A stretch of 64,000 nt of DNA from the NCBI GenBank assembly GCA_965215385.1, contig OZ244059.1, forward strand, positions 124,001-188,000, read 5' to 3'. This stretch comes from JAPORY01 sp965215385 (lineage in GTDB: Bacteria; Pseudomonadota; Alphaproteobacteria; Rhodobacterales; Rhodobacteraceae). This document shows, piece after piece, positions 9,666 through 19,985 of this stretch (within the stretch, counting starts at the first letter, position 1; each line of letters starts with the position of its first letter). Below the pieces are notes generated by a model. That model had not been told where the DNA came from. It saw only the letters and a program-made list of their open reading frames with translations, and did not search any database. Both the position numbers and the translations under genes were made by a program.

Positions 9666-10148
9666 TCCGAGCTGACTGTGGCTAATACCATAGGGAATTT
9701 GCGTTAACTGCTCCTCACGACGGAACTGAGTATACTCCCGCAGCGAGTACTCGACTGGTGACGGCAAACCTAGAATGGTATCGAACCGACGAATACGCAC
9801 CATACCATCGGAGCGGGTTAGGGTAGCGCGGTGCAAAACGGATTAAATCAACAAGGTCCCAGAGGGTAAGACGAGACTCGCGTAGCAAAATACCGTAATT
9901 TCATTAACCAGAGAATCCGCGAAACATGGTTAAAGCCCAATAATGCGATTTCGGTAACTTGATTGACAATTCTGCATTTGTGTGAAAACCATACGGTCAC
10001 TAAGCAAGACAAGACTCACGCCGTTAATCAAGAATCGTTGTTATGACATTTCTCTACCACCTCGTCACGAAACCTAACCCGCCAATCAAATATGCAGATT
10101 GGATCATTTGTCTTGAAATCATCGGGGATGATTGTCGGGTGCTCAACA
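9666..10148. other. Intergenic region between the ATPase gene and frr
   Basis: About 480 bases with no supportable gene. Minus-strand frames that enter from the ATPase gene are antisense shadows. The frr promoter must lie here because the inserted ATPase gene separates frr from pyrH. I cannot define promoter boxes, and no terminator with a T-run is visible after the ATPase stop. Confidence 0.4.
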
Positions 10149-10712
10149 ATGGCTGACGACTTCAGTTTGGATGTTGACGATCTTGAGCGCCGAATGAATG
10201 GTGCCATAAATTCGCTGCGAAGAGAATTTGCGGCGTTGCGCACCGGCAGAGCGAGTGCCGCAATGCTCGACTCGGTGACAGTCAATGCTTATGGACAACC
10301 CTTGCCCGTAAATCAGGTCGGAACCATCAACGTCCCGGAACCGCGCATGATATCAATCAATGTTTGGGATAAATCTTTGGTGTCCAACGTTGAAAAGGCA
10401 ATTCTGGAAAGCGGCCTCGGCATCAATCCGCAAACAAATGGCCCGCTAATCCTGCTCCCGATTCCAGATCTTAACGAAGAGCGCCGCCGTGAATTATCAA
10501 AGCTTGCGGGACAATTCGCAGAAGGGGCCCGTGTTGCCATTCGGCAGGTCCGTCGCGATGGCATGGAACAGATCAAAAAAGCTGGTGCCGATGGCCTGAG
10601 TGAAGACGATCAAAAACTGTGGGAAGATGAGGTGCAAGATCTGACCAATAATTCGATCGCCACCGTCGACCAAACCCTTGCCAATAAACAAGCGGAAATC
10701 TTGCAGGTATAA
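10149..10712 (+). CDS. frr: Ribosome recycling factor
   Basis: RRF works with EF-G to split post-termination ribosomes. The ATG at 10149 gives 187 residues (MADDFSLDVDDLERRMNGAI), matching the usual 185. An open extension upstream to 10092 has no support. Family motifs include EFAALRTGRASAAMLDSVTV, GTINVPEPRMISINVWDKS and LSKLAGQFAEGARVAIRQVR. Both the three-helix bundle and the beta domain are complete. It opens the envelope-biogenesis block and lies seven bases upstream of uppS. Confidence 0.97.
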   Translation: MADDFSLDVDDLERRMNGAINSLRREFAALRTGRASAAMLDSVTVNAYGQPLPVNQVGTINVPEPRMISINVWDKSLVSNVEKAILESGLGINPQTNGPLILLPIPDLNEERRRELSKLAGQFAEGARVAIRQVRRDGMEQIKKAGADGLSEDDQKLWEDEVQDLTNNSIATVDQTLANKQAEILQV

Positions 10713-10719
10713 ACCCGGC

Positions 10720-11475
10720 ATGGTTAGCGAACTTGCCCTTGCCGTCACCGATTTGCGCCCGGTACCCACTGACCCAACTGGGCCGCGGCATGTGGCCATT
10801 ATTATGGACGGCAACGGTCGCTGGGCACAAGCGCGAGGACGACCAAGACTGTTTGGTCATCACGCCGGTGCCCGTCGAGTGCGGCAAATAGTCGAAAGCT
10901 GCCCCCGATTGGGCATAAAATTCCTGACCATCTTTGCGTTTTCGACCGAAAATTGGACGCGCACACAGGCTGAGGTCACCGGTCTGATGGGGCTTTTTCA
11001 GCGTTATATTGCTCGCGAAATGTCAGCGCTTCATGCGGCCGATGTGCGGGTGCGATTTGTCGGTGATCGCGTGCGACTTGATCCCAAATTAGTTGCATTG
11101 ATGGTTGAACTCGAAACGCTAACAATCGACAATGATACGGTTCATCTCACCATCGCGTTAAATTATGGCGGTCGTGATGAAGTCGCACGCGCAACTAAAC
11201 GACTGGCCGAAGATGTTTCAGCTGGAAAATTATGCCCAGAGGATGTCGATGAGACGACGTTTCCACGTTATCTTGATACCAATATTTTACCTGATCCCGA
11301 CTTGGTCATTCGCACCAGCGGAGAAGCCCGAATCTCAAACTTTCTCCTGTGGCAATCCGCCTATTCCGAATACGAATTCATTGATACGTTGTGGCCAGAT
11401 TTTGAAGTTGCGGAGCTTGAGCATCTCTGCCAAGCTTTTGGTAAGCGCGAACGACGGTTTGGGAAGGCTGTATGA
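10720..11475 (+). CDS. uppS: Undecaprenyl diphosphate synthase (cis-prenyltransferase)
   Basis: UppS condenses isopentenyl units onto farnesyl diphosphate to make undecaprenyl diphosphate, the lipid carrier for peptidoglycan and O-antigen. The motif HVAIIMDGNGRWAQARGRPR holds the catalytic Asp and the DGNGRWA signature. Further motifs are FSTENWTRTQAEV, LTIALNYGGRDEV and DLVIRTSGEARISNFLLWQS. The ATG at 10720 gives 251 residues, and upstream in-frame codons overlap frr. It overlaps cdsA by four bases (ATGA), indicating translational coupling. Confidence 0.96.
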   Translation: MVSELALAVTDLRPVPTDPTGPRHVAIIMDGNGRWAQARGRPRLFGHHAGARRVRQIVESCPRLGIKFLTIFAFSTENWTRTQAEVTGLMGLFQRYIAREMSALHAADVRVRFVGDRVRLDPKLVALMVELETLTIDNDTVHLTIALNYGGRDEVARATKRLAEDVSAGKLCPEDVDETTFPRYLDTNILPDPDLVIRTSGEARISNFLLWQSAYSEYEFIDTLWPDFEVAELEHLCQAFGKRERRFGKAV

Positions 11476-12269
11476 TGGGTCCCACCTCACGTTGGGAGGA
11501 CCTGTTTCCGCGTCTCGCCTCCGGTTCGGTGCTGCTCATAATCGGCTTAGGCGCTGTCGCGATTGGTGAAGATGTTTTTCACGGCTTCATCGCGGTTATA
11601 TGCGGCATTATGATTTGGGAACTCGTTGGCCTGCTTCAACCCGATGAAAAACGCTTGGCATTGGGCTTCGGCAGTTTGGTTGCGAGCGCCTCAATGATCG
11701 CCATCTATCTGCCGATGCCGTTAGGACCGCTGCTACTGTTTATCCCACCCCTTCTTGGATTGTTTTGGATGCGACAGAATCGTTGGGTGTTCCTCGCTTT
11801 CGTACTTGCCGTGTTGTACGCTGGTTTTGGTATGATGTCAGTTCGCGATGATCTCGGTTTCATATGGATGCTTTGGTTGGTCTTGATCGTTGTAGCGACC
11901 GATATCGCCGGATACTTTGTGGGTCGGCTCGTCGGCGGCCCTAAGCTGTGGCCGAAATTAAGTCCCAAGAAAACCTGGTCGGGAACCATTGCCGGTTGGG
12001 TGGCGGCGGCTGTTGTCGGGTTAGTTTTTGCGATTAGCGCGAAAGTTAGTCTCACTACACTTGTTGTTCTATCTGCCGTATTGTCGCTGGCTTCGCAACT
12101 TACCGATATCGCTGAGAGTGCTATAAAGAGGCATCAGGGTCGCAAAGATTCGAGCGATTTAATCCCGGGTCACGGTGGGTTGCTAGATCGATTCGATAGT
12201 ATGCTGGGGGCATCTGTCGCGTTTTTGCTGTCTGGAAAACTCATCCAGTTGCCAATGGGGTTCCAATGA
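11472..12269 (+). CDS. cdsA: Phosphatidate cytidylyltransferase CdsA
   Basis: CdsA makes CDP-diacylglycerol from phosphatidate and CTP, the branch point of phospholipid synthesis, in the inner membrane. The 265-residue protein has many hydrophobic helices and ends with the signature block SQLTDIAESAIKRHQGRKDSSDLIPGHGG (written here as SQLTDIAESAIKR then DSSDLIPGHGGLLDRFDS), which contains the metal and CTP ligands. It overlaps uppS and dxr by four bases each, so the three genes form a tightly coupled operon. Confidence 0.95.
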   Translation: MMGPTSRWEDLFPRLASGSVLLIIGLGAVAIGEDVFHGFIAVICGIMIWELVGLLQPDEKRLALGFGSLVASASMIAIYLPMPLGPLLLFIPPLLGLFWMRQNRWVFLAFVLAVLYAGFGMMSVRDDLGFIWMLWLVLIVVATDIAGYFVGRLVGGPKLWPKLSPKKTWSGTIAGWVAAAVVGLVFAISAKVSLTTLVVLSAVLSLASQLTDIAESAIKRHQGRKDSSDLIPGHGGLLDRFDSMLGASVAFLLSGKLIQLPMGFQ

Positions 12270-13444
12270 CCCGACGACGTGTTTCGATTTTTGGTGCAAC
12301 CGGCTCAATCGGTCAAAATACCATCGATCTGATTAGGCGTGACTTGGATGCTTACGACACCGTCGCCCTGACGGGCTCCCATAACATCTCACAGTTGGCG
12401 CATGACGCCATACAACTACGGGCTGAAATTGCCGTTACCGCCGACCCAGAACGCCTTCAGGACTTGCGTGATGCTTTGAGCGGGACGAATATTGAGGCGG
12501 CGGCGGGGGAGTCCGGGCTTGTGGAGGCAGCATCCCGTTCGGCTGATTGGGTGATGTCCGCAATTGTTGGAGCCGCAGGTTTAAAACCCGGTTTGCGAGC
12601 TTTGGAGAGCGGCGCCAATCTCGCTTTGGCCAATAAAGAGTCATTAGTTTGTGCTGGTCAACTCATCCGCACAACTGCCGAAAACCACGATGCGATACTG
12701 ATACCCGTTGATAGTGAACACTCGGCTGTTTTTCAGGCGCTTGTTGGCGAAGAGATGACGAGTGTCGAACGCATCATTATTACGGGAAGTGGCGGTGCTT
12801 TTCGGGATTGGCCGGTTGCTGATCTTCCGACTGCGACCCCGGAACAAGCGGCAACTCATCCCAATTGGGCGATGGGACAACGCATTACCATTGATAGCGC
12901 GACAATGTTTAATAAAGCTCTAGAACTCATTGAAACCAAAGAATATTTTGGGGTTTGTGATGAGAAAATTGAGGTTATCATTCATCCCGAAAGTATCATC
13001 CATGCCTTGGTCGGGTTTGTCGACGGGGCACTCATGGCGCATGTTGGCCCACCCGACATGCGGCACGCGATTGGGTATGCGTTGCATTGGCCAGAGCGAC
13101 AAAACGTGCCTGTTGAGCGACTTGATTTAGCCAAAATCGGGCAATTTAACTTTTACGAACCTGATTTAACTCGGTATCCGCCGCTACGCCTCGCACGGGA
13201 GGTGATGAAGCGGGGAGGTTTGGCTGGTGCCGTGTTCAACGCCGCCAAAGAGTCGGCTTTGGATGCCTTTATTGATAAGAAAATTGGCTTTATGGACATG
13301 GCCGTCGTCGTTGAGGACGTGTTATCAAAGAGCGAAAGCAATGGGAATCTTATGGATGATGAAATGACGCTAGAATCGGTTATGTACGCCGATGCTGAGG
13401 CTCGCACAGCGGCAAAGCAAGCCATCACTCAACGGTATGGGTAG
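12266..13444 (+). CDS. dxr: 1-deoxy-D-xylulose 5-phosphate reductoisomerase
   Basis: Dxr converts DXP to 2-C-methyl-D-erythritol 4-phosphate with NADPH, the committed step of the MEP isoprenoid pathway that feeds UppS. The N-terminal nucleotide-binding motif is IFGATGSIGQNTIDLI. The metal and substrate site follows as ANKESLVCAG, LIPVDSEHSAVFQ and ITGSGGAFRDWP, with MGQRITIDSATMFNKALELIE after it. At 392 residues the length is standard. It is coupled to cdsA by an ATGA overlap and lies three bases before rseP. Confidence 0.97.
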   Translation: MTRRRVSIFGATGSIGQNTIDLIRRDLDAYDTVALTGSHNISQLAHDAIQLRAEIAVTADPERLQDLRDALSGTNIEAAAGESGLVEAASRSADWVMSAIVGAAGLKPGLRALESGANLALANKESLVCAGQLIRTTAENHDAILIPVDSEHSAVFQALVGEEMTSVERIIITGSGGAFRDWPVADLPTATPEQAATHPNWAMGQRITIDSATMFNKALELIETKEYFGVCDEKIEVIIHPESIIHALVGFVDGALMAHVGPPDMRHAIGYALHWPERQNVPVERLDLAKIGQFNFYEPDLTRYPPLRLAREVMKRGGLAGAVFNAAKESALDAFIDKKIGFMDMAVVVEDVLSKSESNGNLMDDEMTLESVMYADAEARTAAKQAITQRYG

Positions 13445-13447
13445 GGC

Positions 13448-14794
13448 ATGGAAGTCGTACAACTCATCCCGTCCCTTGGTAATCTGGCACTAACCATCGC
13501 CGCTTTCGTCGTGGTTTTGCTGGTAATTGTCGCTATCCATGAGTTTGGACATTATATTGTTGGCCATTGGTCGGGCATTCATGCCGAGGTCTTTTCAATC
13601 GGTTTTGGCCCGACGCTCCTCTCTCGAGTCGACCGCAAGGGCACTACTTGGCGGCTGGCGGCGGTGCCACTGGGCGGTTTTGTGCAATTTGCTGGTGATA
13701 GGGACGCCGCTTCGTCTCCAGACGCAGCGGCAATCGCACAAATGAGTTCGGCGGAGCGACGGCGAACGCTTCCCGGAGCACCATTGTGGGCGCGAACGGC
13801 GACGATCGTCGCCGGACCACTGTTTAACTTTGTTACGGCAATTATCCTCTTTGCGGCGATTACGGTGTTTCAAGGGGAAGCCCGTGAGCCACTGACAGTC
13901 GGCTCGTTGCACGACCTTCCAGAGGGTCCCTACCAACTGTTACCGGGCGATCAGATTGTTGCCGTAAACGGAATTGAGCTGCTTAGCAGCGACGGTTTCG
14001 ACAGTCTTGGTTCGATTGTCGAGGCACTTCCAGCGGCACCAACACTTGATTATACCATTTTTCGTAATGGCGACTCGCGAGTTGTCACTGGGCCGCAGTT
14101 GTTTCCCCCGCTCGTTGCCTCGGTAGTTCCGAGGAGCGCCGCCGCTGACGCGGGTCTACGCCCTGATGACGTCGTCGTTGCAGTCGATCAGACGCCTATT
14201 TTTTCGTTTGAGCAGCTGCGCGCTGCCGTCATTGCGAGCGGCGGCGAGAGTCTAGATTTAGCGATTTGGCGCGATGGTGAAGCACTTTCGCTGGCGATCA
14301 CCCCACGAAAAACCGAAGAAATGGAGGAAGACGGCAGTTTTCAATCGTACTGGCGGATTGGTCTCGCACCAGCCCTTGCCTTTGAACCAGCAACACAGTT
14401 GATAAGTCCCATTGTTGCTCTCTGGGATGCAATCGAATTAACCGGTAGGGTAATTAGCGACTCGCTGGTGGGATTATATGCCATGCTTACTGGCGTAATT
14501 AGTAGTTGCAACTTAAGTGGCGTCATCGGCATCGCAGAGGCGTCAGGATCAATGGCGTCGCAGGGGTTCGTGAGCTTCCTTTGGTTCATCGCTTTCCTTT
14601 CGGTCGCGATTGGCTTGGTTAACTTATTTCCTATACCGGTGTTGGATGGCGGCCATCTGCTGTTTATTTCTTACGAAGCCATCGTCGGACGACCGCCAAG
14701 TGCCGTGGTATCTCGCGTTCTGATGGGCATTGGCCTCACGCTCATCGTGGGTTTGATGATTTTTGCAATTGGCAACGATATTTTTTGTCCCTGA
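13448..14794 (+). CDS. rseP: Site-2 intramembrane zinc metalloprotease RseP
   Basis: RseP cuts transmembrane anti-sigma factors and remnant signal peptides within the inner membrane. The zinc site HEFGH lies at residues 31-35 in the first transmembrane helix, and the third ligand lies in NLFPIPVLDGGH near the C-terminus. Two PDZ-like domains lie between them, recognisable by LLPGDQIVAVNG and LRPDDVVVAVDQ. At 448 residues it matches the family. Its placement between dxr and bamA is the common proteobacterial order. Confidence 0.95.
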   Translation: MEVVQLIPSLGNLALTIAAFVVVLLVIVAIHEFGHYIVGHWSGIHAEVFSIGFGPTLLSRVDRKGTTWRLAAVPLGGFVQFAGDRDAASSPDAAAIAQMSSAERRRTLPGAPLWARTATIVAGPLFNFVTAIILFAAITVFQGEAREPLTVGSLHDLPEGPYQLLPGDQIVAVNGIELLSSDGFDSLGSIVEALPAAPTLDYTIFRNGDSRVVTGPQLFPPLVASVVPRSAAADAGLRPDDVVVAVDQTPIFSFEQLRAAVIASGGESLDLAIWRDGEALSLAITPRKTEEMEEDGSFQSYWRIGLAPALAFEPATQLISPIVALWDAIELTGRVISDSLVGLYAMLTGVISSCNLSGVIGIAEASGSMASQGFVSFLWFIAFLSVAIGLVNLFPIPVLDGGHLLFISYEAIVGRPPSAVVSRVLMGIGLTLIVGLMIFAIGNDIFCP

Positions 14795-14958
14795 AACCCG
14801 GTATTTCTGATGCAGGCTGGGGAAATTTGGGTATAAATTTGCAGAAACCGAGTAACACCGATAGGTGTGAGAAGCGATAAGGTGTCAAACAATCGGCTTG
14901 ATTCGGTGAGCAGCTGTATTTTCACGAAGGTAAGGTCGCCGCAGGTCTAGAGGGAAGC

Positions 14959-17274
14959 ATGTATTCTTTTGTTAAGCCGTGTTGGAGCGTGCGTCGTTTA
15001 TTGTTTGCGTTCCCAGTATTCGTTGTGCTTGCAGGTTTCAGTTGGGCGCAAGGGGTGGTGTTAGAAGACCTTGACGTTCGCGGCAATCAGCGCATTGATA
15101 GCTCGACGATCACAACATTTGCCGAACTCGAAATCGGCGAAGTTTTCACCGAGGAAGACCTCGGCGAGGCGTATCAACGCATTTTGGACAGTGGCCTATT
15201 CGAAACAGTAGAGATGCGCGTCCGTGGTGGAATGGTGGAAATCACGGTTGCAGAGTTTCCCACGATTAATCGCCTAGCCTTTGAGGGCAATCGCCGCATC
15301 GACGATGCGGATCTTGCTTCCTTTATTGAGAGTGCGCCACGGCAAGTCTTTAACCCTTCGGTCGCAGAGCGTGATGCCAACACCATTGCCGAGGCTTATG
15401 CCCAGCAGGGTCGCATTTCGACACGGGTACAGCCGCGCATTATTCGTCGAAGTGATAATCGCGTCGACTTGATTTTTGAAATCGCTGAAGCGGGTCCAAT
15501 TGAAATCGAGCGAGTTAGTTTTTTAGGCAATCGCCAATATTCCGATCGGCGGCTGCGGCGAGTCATTCAAACCAAACAGGCCAACCTGCTGCGCAGCTTT
15601 TTGCGTTCTGACACGTTTGTTGAGGATCGTATTGAATTCGACAAACAAGTATTGCGCGACTTTTATCTGGCCCGCGGCTTCGTCGATTTTCGCGTTGTCA
15701 GCACTAATGTCGAGTTGACGGAAGAGCGAGACGCTTTCTTTCTTGTGATTAACATCCAAGAGGGGCAGCAGTTTCGCTTTGGGGAGATTACCGTTGTTAG
15801 CGACTATTTAGGCGTTGCGGCGCAGCCGTACCAAGAGGCGCTGCGCATTCGCCCGACTGGCATTTATTCGCCAACCTTAGTCGAAAACTCTATCGCTCGC
15901 ATGGAGCGATTGGCGATTGCGCAAGGGGTTGATTTTATACGGATTGAACCGCGAGTTACCCGTAATGACCGAGATTTAACGCTTGATCTTGAGTTCGTCA
16001 TTTCCCGGGGTGAGCGGATATTTGTTGAGCGGATTGATATTCGTGGCAATAGCACCACGCTTGATCGCGTGATCCGACAACAGTTTCGAATTGTTGAAGG
16101 TGATCCCTTTAATCCGCGAGAAATCCGCGCTAGTGCCGAGCGTATCCGAGCACTCGGATTCTTTAGCGACGCCGAAGTCGAGGCACGGGAAGGCTCAGCG
16201 CCGGATCGCGTGGTGGTCGAAGTTGACGTTGAAGAGCAGCCAACGGGTTCGCTGTCGCTCGGTGGTGCGTATTCGCGAAATGACGGTTTTGGTATATTGA
16301 TCGGACTTGAAGAAAGTAACTTTCTGGGTCGTGGTCAACGGTTGGCTTTTGATTGGTCAACGGCTTCCGATTCACAAATTTATACCCTGGGCTTTACGGA
16401 ACCGCAATTGCTTGGCCAAGATTTAGTGCTCGACTTGGCACTCGGTTATACCGAGGAAGATTCGGACTTTGCCTCTTTTGATAGCGCACGGAGTTACCTG
16501 CGGCCAAGCCTGACGTTTCCCGTCACTGAACAAAACCGTTTACAGTTACGGTACTTTTATGACGATTCGAAAATGGTTGAGCGGTCAGTTGGGAGAAGTG
16601 GCGCGGTGATACGCAGTGAGGTGGCTCTCGGAGATCGGGTATCATCAGGCATTGGCTATCGAATTTCTTATGATAGTCGCCGCACGGGGCTGAATCCAAA
16701 CGCGGGTATATTGGCTCAATTCGACCAAGAACTCGCTGGAATAGGTGGGGATAGTGAATATATTAAGACATCAGGGCGGTTATTGTCACGCACCCTCGTT
16801 TTTGGCGAAGAGGTAGTACTCCGGGCGTCTGTGGAAGCGGGGGTTTTGACTTGGTTAGGCGACGGTGTTTCACGTACCACTGATCGTTTTTTCCTATCGT
16901 CTGCACGTTTGCGGGGGTTTGAGCCAGCTGGTGTTGGCCCGAGAGATCAATCCAACCGAAATAGTGATGCGCTCGGTGGCAATTACTTCTCGGTTGCTCG
17001 GTTTGAAGCGGAATTTCCGCTTGGTTTACCTGAGGAAATTGGCGTTCGTGGCGGTGCTTTCTATGATGTTGGTAATTTATGGGATTTAGACAAAGTCAAC
17101 ACCACCGACGGTGTAATCGTTGGTGCTGACGGGGCGTTACGACAAGTTATAGGCGTCTCTTTGTTGTGGGACACGCCGATTGGACCACTGCGATTTAATT
17201 TTTCGAATGCGATCAGCAAAGAGAGATACGATCGTGACCAAAACTTTGATTTCACGTTGCAAACATCGTTTTAG
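14959..17274 (+). CDS. bamA: Outer membrane protein assembly factor BamA
   Basis: BamA is the central barrel of the BAM complex, which folds beta-barrel proteins into the outer membrane. The 771-residue protein has a signal peptide ending near GFSWAQ. Five POTRA repeats follow (about residues 30-430), each with a V..G..R or I.GN.R pattern such as LDVRGNQRI, LAFEGNRRI and IDIRGNSTT. The 16-strand barrel contains the conserved LRGFEPAGVGPRD loop 6 motif (an RGF variant of VRGF), and the chain ends in an aromatic residue (LQTSF), the barrel signal. It lies just upstream of skp. Confidence 0.97.
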   Translation: MYSFVKPCWSVRRLLFAFPVFVVLAGFSWAQGVVLEDLDVRGNQRIDSSTITTFAELEIGEVFTEEDLGEAYQRILDSGLFETVEMRVRGGMVEITVAEFPTINRLAFEGNRRIDDADLASFIESAPRQVFNPSVAERDANTIAEAYAQQGRISTRVQPRIIRRSDNRVDLIFEIAEAGPIEIERVSFLGNRQYSDRRLRRVIQTKQANLLRSFLRSDTFVEDRIEFDKQVLRDFYLARGFVDFRVVSTNVELTEERDAFFLVINIQEGQQFRFGEITVVSDYLGVAAQPYQEALRIRPTGIYSPTLVENSIARMERLAIAQGVDFIRIEPRVTRNDRDLTLDLEFVISRGERIFVERIDIRGNSTTLDRVIRQQFRIVEGDPFNPREIRASAERIRALGFFSDAEVEAREGSAPDRVVVEVDVEEQPTGSLSLGGAYSRNDGFGILIGLEESNFLGRGQRLAFDWSTASDSQIYTLGFTEPQLLGQDLVLDLALGYTEEDSDFASFDSARSYLRPSLTFPVTEQNRLQLRYFYDDSKMVERSVGRSGAVIRSEVALGDRVSSGIGYRISYDSRRTGLNPNAGILAQFDQELAGIGGDSEYIKTSGRLLSRTLVFGEEVVLRASVEAGVLTWLGDGVSRTTDRFFLSSARLRGFEPAGVGPRDQSNRNSDALGGNYFSVARFEAEFPLGLPEEIGVRGGAFYDVGNLWDLDKVNTTDGVIVGADGALRQVIGVSLLWDTPIGPLRFNFSNAISKERYDRDQNFDFTLQTSF

Positions 17275-17280
17275 GAAACT

Positions 17281-17853
17281 ATGCCGTCTGCGTTTGTACG
17301 CCCTAGCTTTGTTACCCTGATCGTTTTTCTGTCGACATTTCTGGTGCCAGCGGCAGTAATAGCGCAGCCAACTCTCATAAGCAGTCCCATCCTGACCGTC
17401 GAGATCGAACGGCTCTTTCGTGACTCACAATATGGTATTCGAGCGTTGGAAAGTTTTAACGGCGCAAGTGCCAACCTCGCCGCAGAAAATCGCAAGATCG
17501 AGGCCGATTTGGAAACTGAGGAGCGTTCGTTAACTGCGCAACGGGCGAGTGCCGATCCGGTTGATTTCCGCCGACTTGCGGATATTTTCGACGCAAAGGT
17601 ACAAGGGGTACGGCGGGAACAGGAGCTAAAGCGCCTCGAACTCAATCAGCAGCTTGAACGCAGCCGCGGGGAACTATTAGACGCCGCAGCACCCATTTTG
17701 GAGGATTTGATGCGAGAATTTGGGGCTGTGGTAGTTCTTGCGCGATCAAACATTATCCTGAGTGCTGATGCAATTGACATTACCAACATCGCGATCACGC
17801 GGCTAGATGCTGTCGTGGCTGCTAGCAGTGACTTGAGTCCGAACGCTGATTAA
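17281..17853 (+). CDS. skp: Periplasmic chaperone Skp/OmpH family
   Basis: Skp holds unfolded outer membrane proteins on the way to BamA. The 190-residue product starts with a signal peptide ending near AAVIAQP. The mature part is mostly a charged, Ala/Glu/Arg-rich coiled-coil (about residues 60-140) flanked by beta segments, and ends with VVVLARSNIILSADAIDITN, the typical OmpH C-terminal block. It starts six bases after the bamA stop. In most relatives lpxD or fabZ follows directly; here about 3.2 kb of foreign or decayed DNA intervenes. Confidence 0.88.
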   Translation: MPSAFVRPSFVTLIVFLSTFLVPAAVIAQPTLISSPILTVEIERLFRDSQYGIRALESFNGASANLAAENRKIEADLETEERSLTAQRASADPVDFRRLADIFDAKVQGVRREQELKRLELNQQLERSRGELLDAAAPILEDLMREFGAVVVLARSNIILSADAIDITNIAITRLDAVVAASSDLSPNAD

Positions 17854-18175
17854 GAAAAGTAAAGTGTGCGCCCTCGAGCACTGTCTATGCGATGGGTGCG
17901 ACTTAGCGTTGCCGGGCCGCTATGCCGCCGCTCACAAATTTGGGGATTTTGTGACTGCGAACATTGGTTACTCGACACCCTTGTTGGGTCAGTAAATCTT
18001 ACCGGCACTGCGGCCATCACTGGGAACTAACTTTGATGTAACTACTCAGCACCTGTGCGACCATGTGTTAGCGGCGGAATAGCGGCACGGTCAATCGCCA
18101 TGCAATTGGAATATGCGTTGGTCGGGATACATTGCTCGACACTACCAGCCGACCAGCAAGAACGATGTTCGTTGC
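17854..18175. other. Intergenic region between skp and the IS66 remnant
   Basis: About 320 bases with no gene. This is where lpxD would normally begin, and I see no LpxD-like coding fragment in any frame. The string GACACTACC at 18138-18146 matches the end sequence of the poly-C cassettes, but no matching partner or internal homology accompanies it. Confidence 0.4.
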
Positions 18176-19500
18176 TTATCGCTGAGCGTCGTTGACGAGT
18201 GCGGCCGACAGTTCGGGTGGCGAAAGGCTGAGCGTGTCAAGCGTGTTCCAACCTTGTTTGCGTGCGGTCGCGAGTACCATCCAGATGATGGTACGGTTGG
18301 TTGCACTGGAGCGGCTGCGGCAGTTGCCGAAGATCATCTGCGGCATCTTTTCGGGCCGCACGCCCGGTTCCGCCAGATTATTGGTGGGTGGCACCCGGGG
18401 ATCCTCCGTGACCCGCAACACCGAGCCCCGATGATCCCGCCGTTGGATTGCTAGATTATGGCCCGGGCGGCGCTTCCGGCGGCCTCGCCGTCCGGATGAT
18501 GCCAACGGTGGCAGCGACGCATGGTATCGAAGACCCGCGGCCACCTGCCGATTATACCCCGTCCCGATCAAATCAATGACATACGGCGGCAGCGGTTGGC
18601 CGGCGGCCTTATGATACCGATGAACCGCGTCCCTTGACCCCATCGCCACGGTCGGTTCCAATCCAGAAGAACGTCAGCAGCGTTGTACCGACCCCGTGTA
18701 GCCAATGGAGATTCCCCTCAATCCGGATGCCAGTCTCATCCATATATTTCATTGGCACCTGCGCAACCGCACGCCGCAACGTGCTAGCAAATCCCTGATA
18801 GTGATCGGCGCACCGTGCGACCAGGTTGACGATGGTCCCCGGTGACATCTGAACACCAAACAAATCGCGAAAGGTCTGTCTTCACCAGACGCTTTGTCGG
18901 AGTAAGCTGATCGGTGCTCAGATAAACCGCCAGTCTGGTCAGATTGGGACCGTATTACACCGCCACTTTGACGCCTTCTGGAAACGCCGCCGGCGTTGTC
19001 CCCGGACAACGCGGACAGACACAGCGATGGACGATGTGATCGGTCACGACCAACGGTGACGGCGCCAGCAGATCCGGTACTTGCCGGGTCTCCTGTCCCA
19101 CCGATAGGGGATCGATAAAGGCCGTGCCGCAATGGGCACCGACCGCCGGATAATGATGTTCGACGCGGTCCGGCGTCACCGTCTGGTACAACGTGGTCCC
19201 GTCTTGGCCCTTCTGAACACCGGGCCGGCGTGGGGGACGTCGCCGCGCTTTGGCGCGGCCGCCGACTTGCGCAAGCCGTCGCTTGACGGCAGTTTACTAC
19301 TGTTGCTGCTGGTCATCCCAAGACGCCGCTCCAGCTCGGACAGACGTTCGCCTTGCCGTCGCAGTTGCTCCTCCAGCTCCCGGATGCGAGCATCCTTCTA
19401 GCGCAGTGCTGCCGTCAACTCCCAGAGCAACGCATTGGTCACGACTAGACGCCCCATACCGTTACCGAAGGGGGCCAAACGGTCGGTACCCATTTCATCT
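18176..19500 (-). pseudogene. Degenerate IS66-family transposase (TnpC)
   Basis: Pieces of one IS66 TnpC protein lie in order on the minus strand but in different frames. They are an N-terminal coiled-coil (RIRELEEQLRRQ) with the SSNSSKLPSSDGLRK signature near 19300, a zinc-binding segment (HCGTAF, CVCPRCPG) near 19000-19150, a core with MKYMDETGIRIEGNLHWLHG near 18720, and a C-terminal part with DPRVPPTNNLAEPGVRPEK near 18380. Stops and frameshifts break it, including an in-frame TAG near 19400, and it is shorter than a full TnpC. The DNA is visibly more GC-rich than the flanking operon. I could not find terminal repeats or the accessory TnpA and TnpB genes. Confidence 0.88.
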
Positions 19501-19985
19501 GTAGGAAAAGGACCCACCCGCACCAAGGTGAACCAAAAATCCTGATCTTCGGAGGTCCTGCTCTCGTATCAATGGCCTCAAACGCGGCCTTTGCCGTCTT
19601 GTTTGAGAAAACAAACCTTGATTCTCAAGATGTAAACATCAATACTCAAAAAAAATTAAAGGCTGCCCATTTTGGGTGCTGAATAGTTACTACTTTGTAT
19701 AAGATTCACGGTTATGTTGCTGTAACGGTAAATGGAAATCCGGTGCAAAATCTGTTAATGAGCAATATCAGGCTCGTTAATCGCAGTATGCGCGATTTGG
19801 AAAATATAGAAAATAATCGGCAATCCTGTCGCACACGGCAACCAAGAAGCATATTTGGGCGAGGCAGGTCGATGAGGCTGATGTTGAATTCAAAGTCCGC
19901 CCGATCAAGGGTCAAACGTTGATTAACGTCAGCACACAACTTTGCAGCAACTAAAACTCAATTCGTGGAGAGGATCGGCAAGCGC
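19501..19985. other. AT-rich spacer between IS66 debris and the nuclease-like gene
   Basis: About 480 bases of AT-rich sequence, in contrast to the GC-rich IS66 remnant on its left. A short open frame (19695-19922) shows no protein-like features I trust. The region must carry the promoter of the next gene, and no boxes can be placed with confidence. Confidence 0.4.

Noticed and set aside
18138..18146. GACACTACC identical to the tip of the poly-C cassettes, suggesting a third copy
   Set aside because: The inward sequence does not continue with the TTTAAA-type repeat, there is no opposite end, leader or poly-C gene nearby, and a 9-base match can be chance.
18176..19191. Three separate small genes on the minus strand
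   Set aside because: Together they spell consecutive parts of one IS66 transposase in different frames, so they are a single pseudogene.
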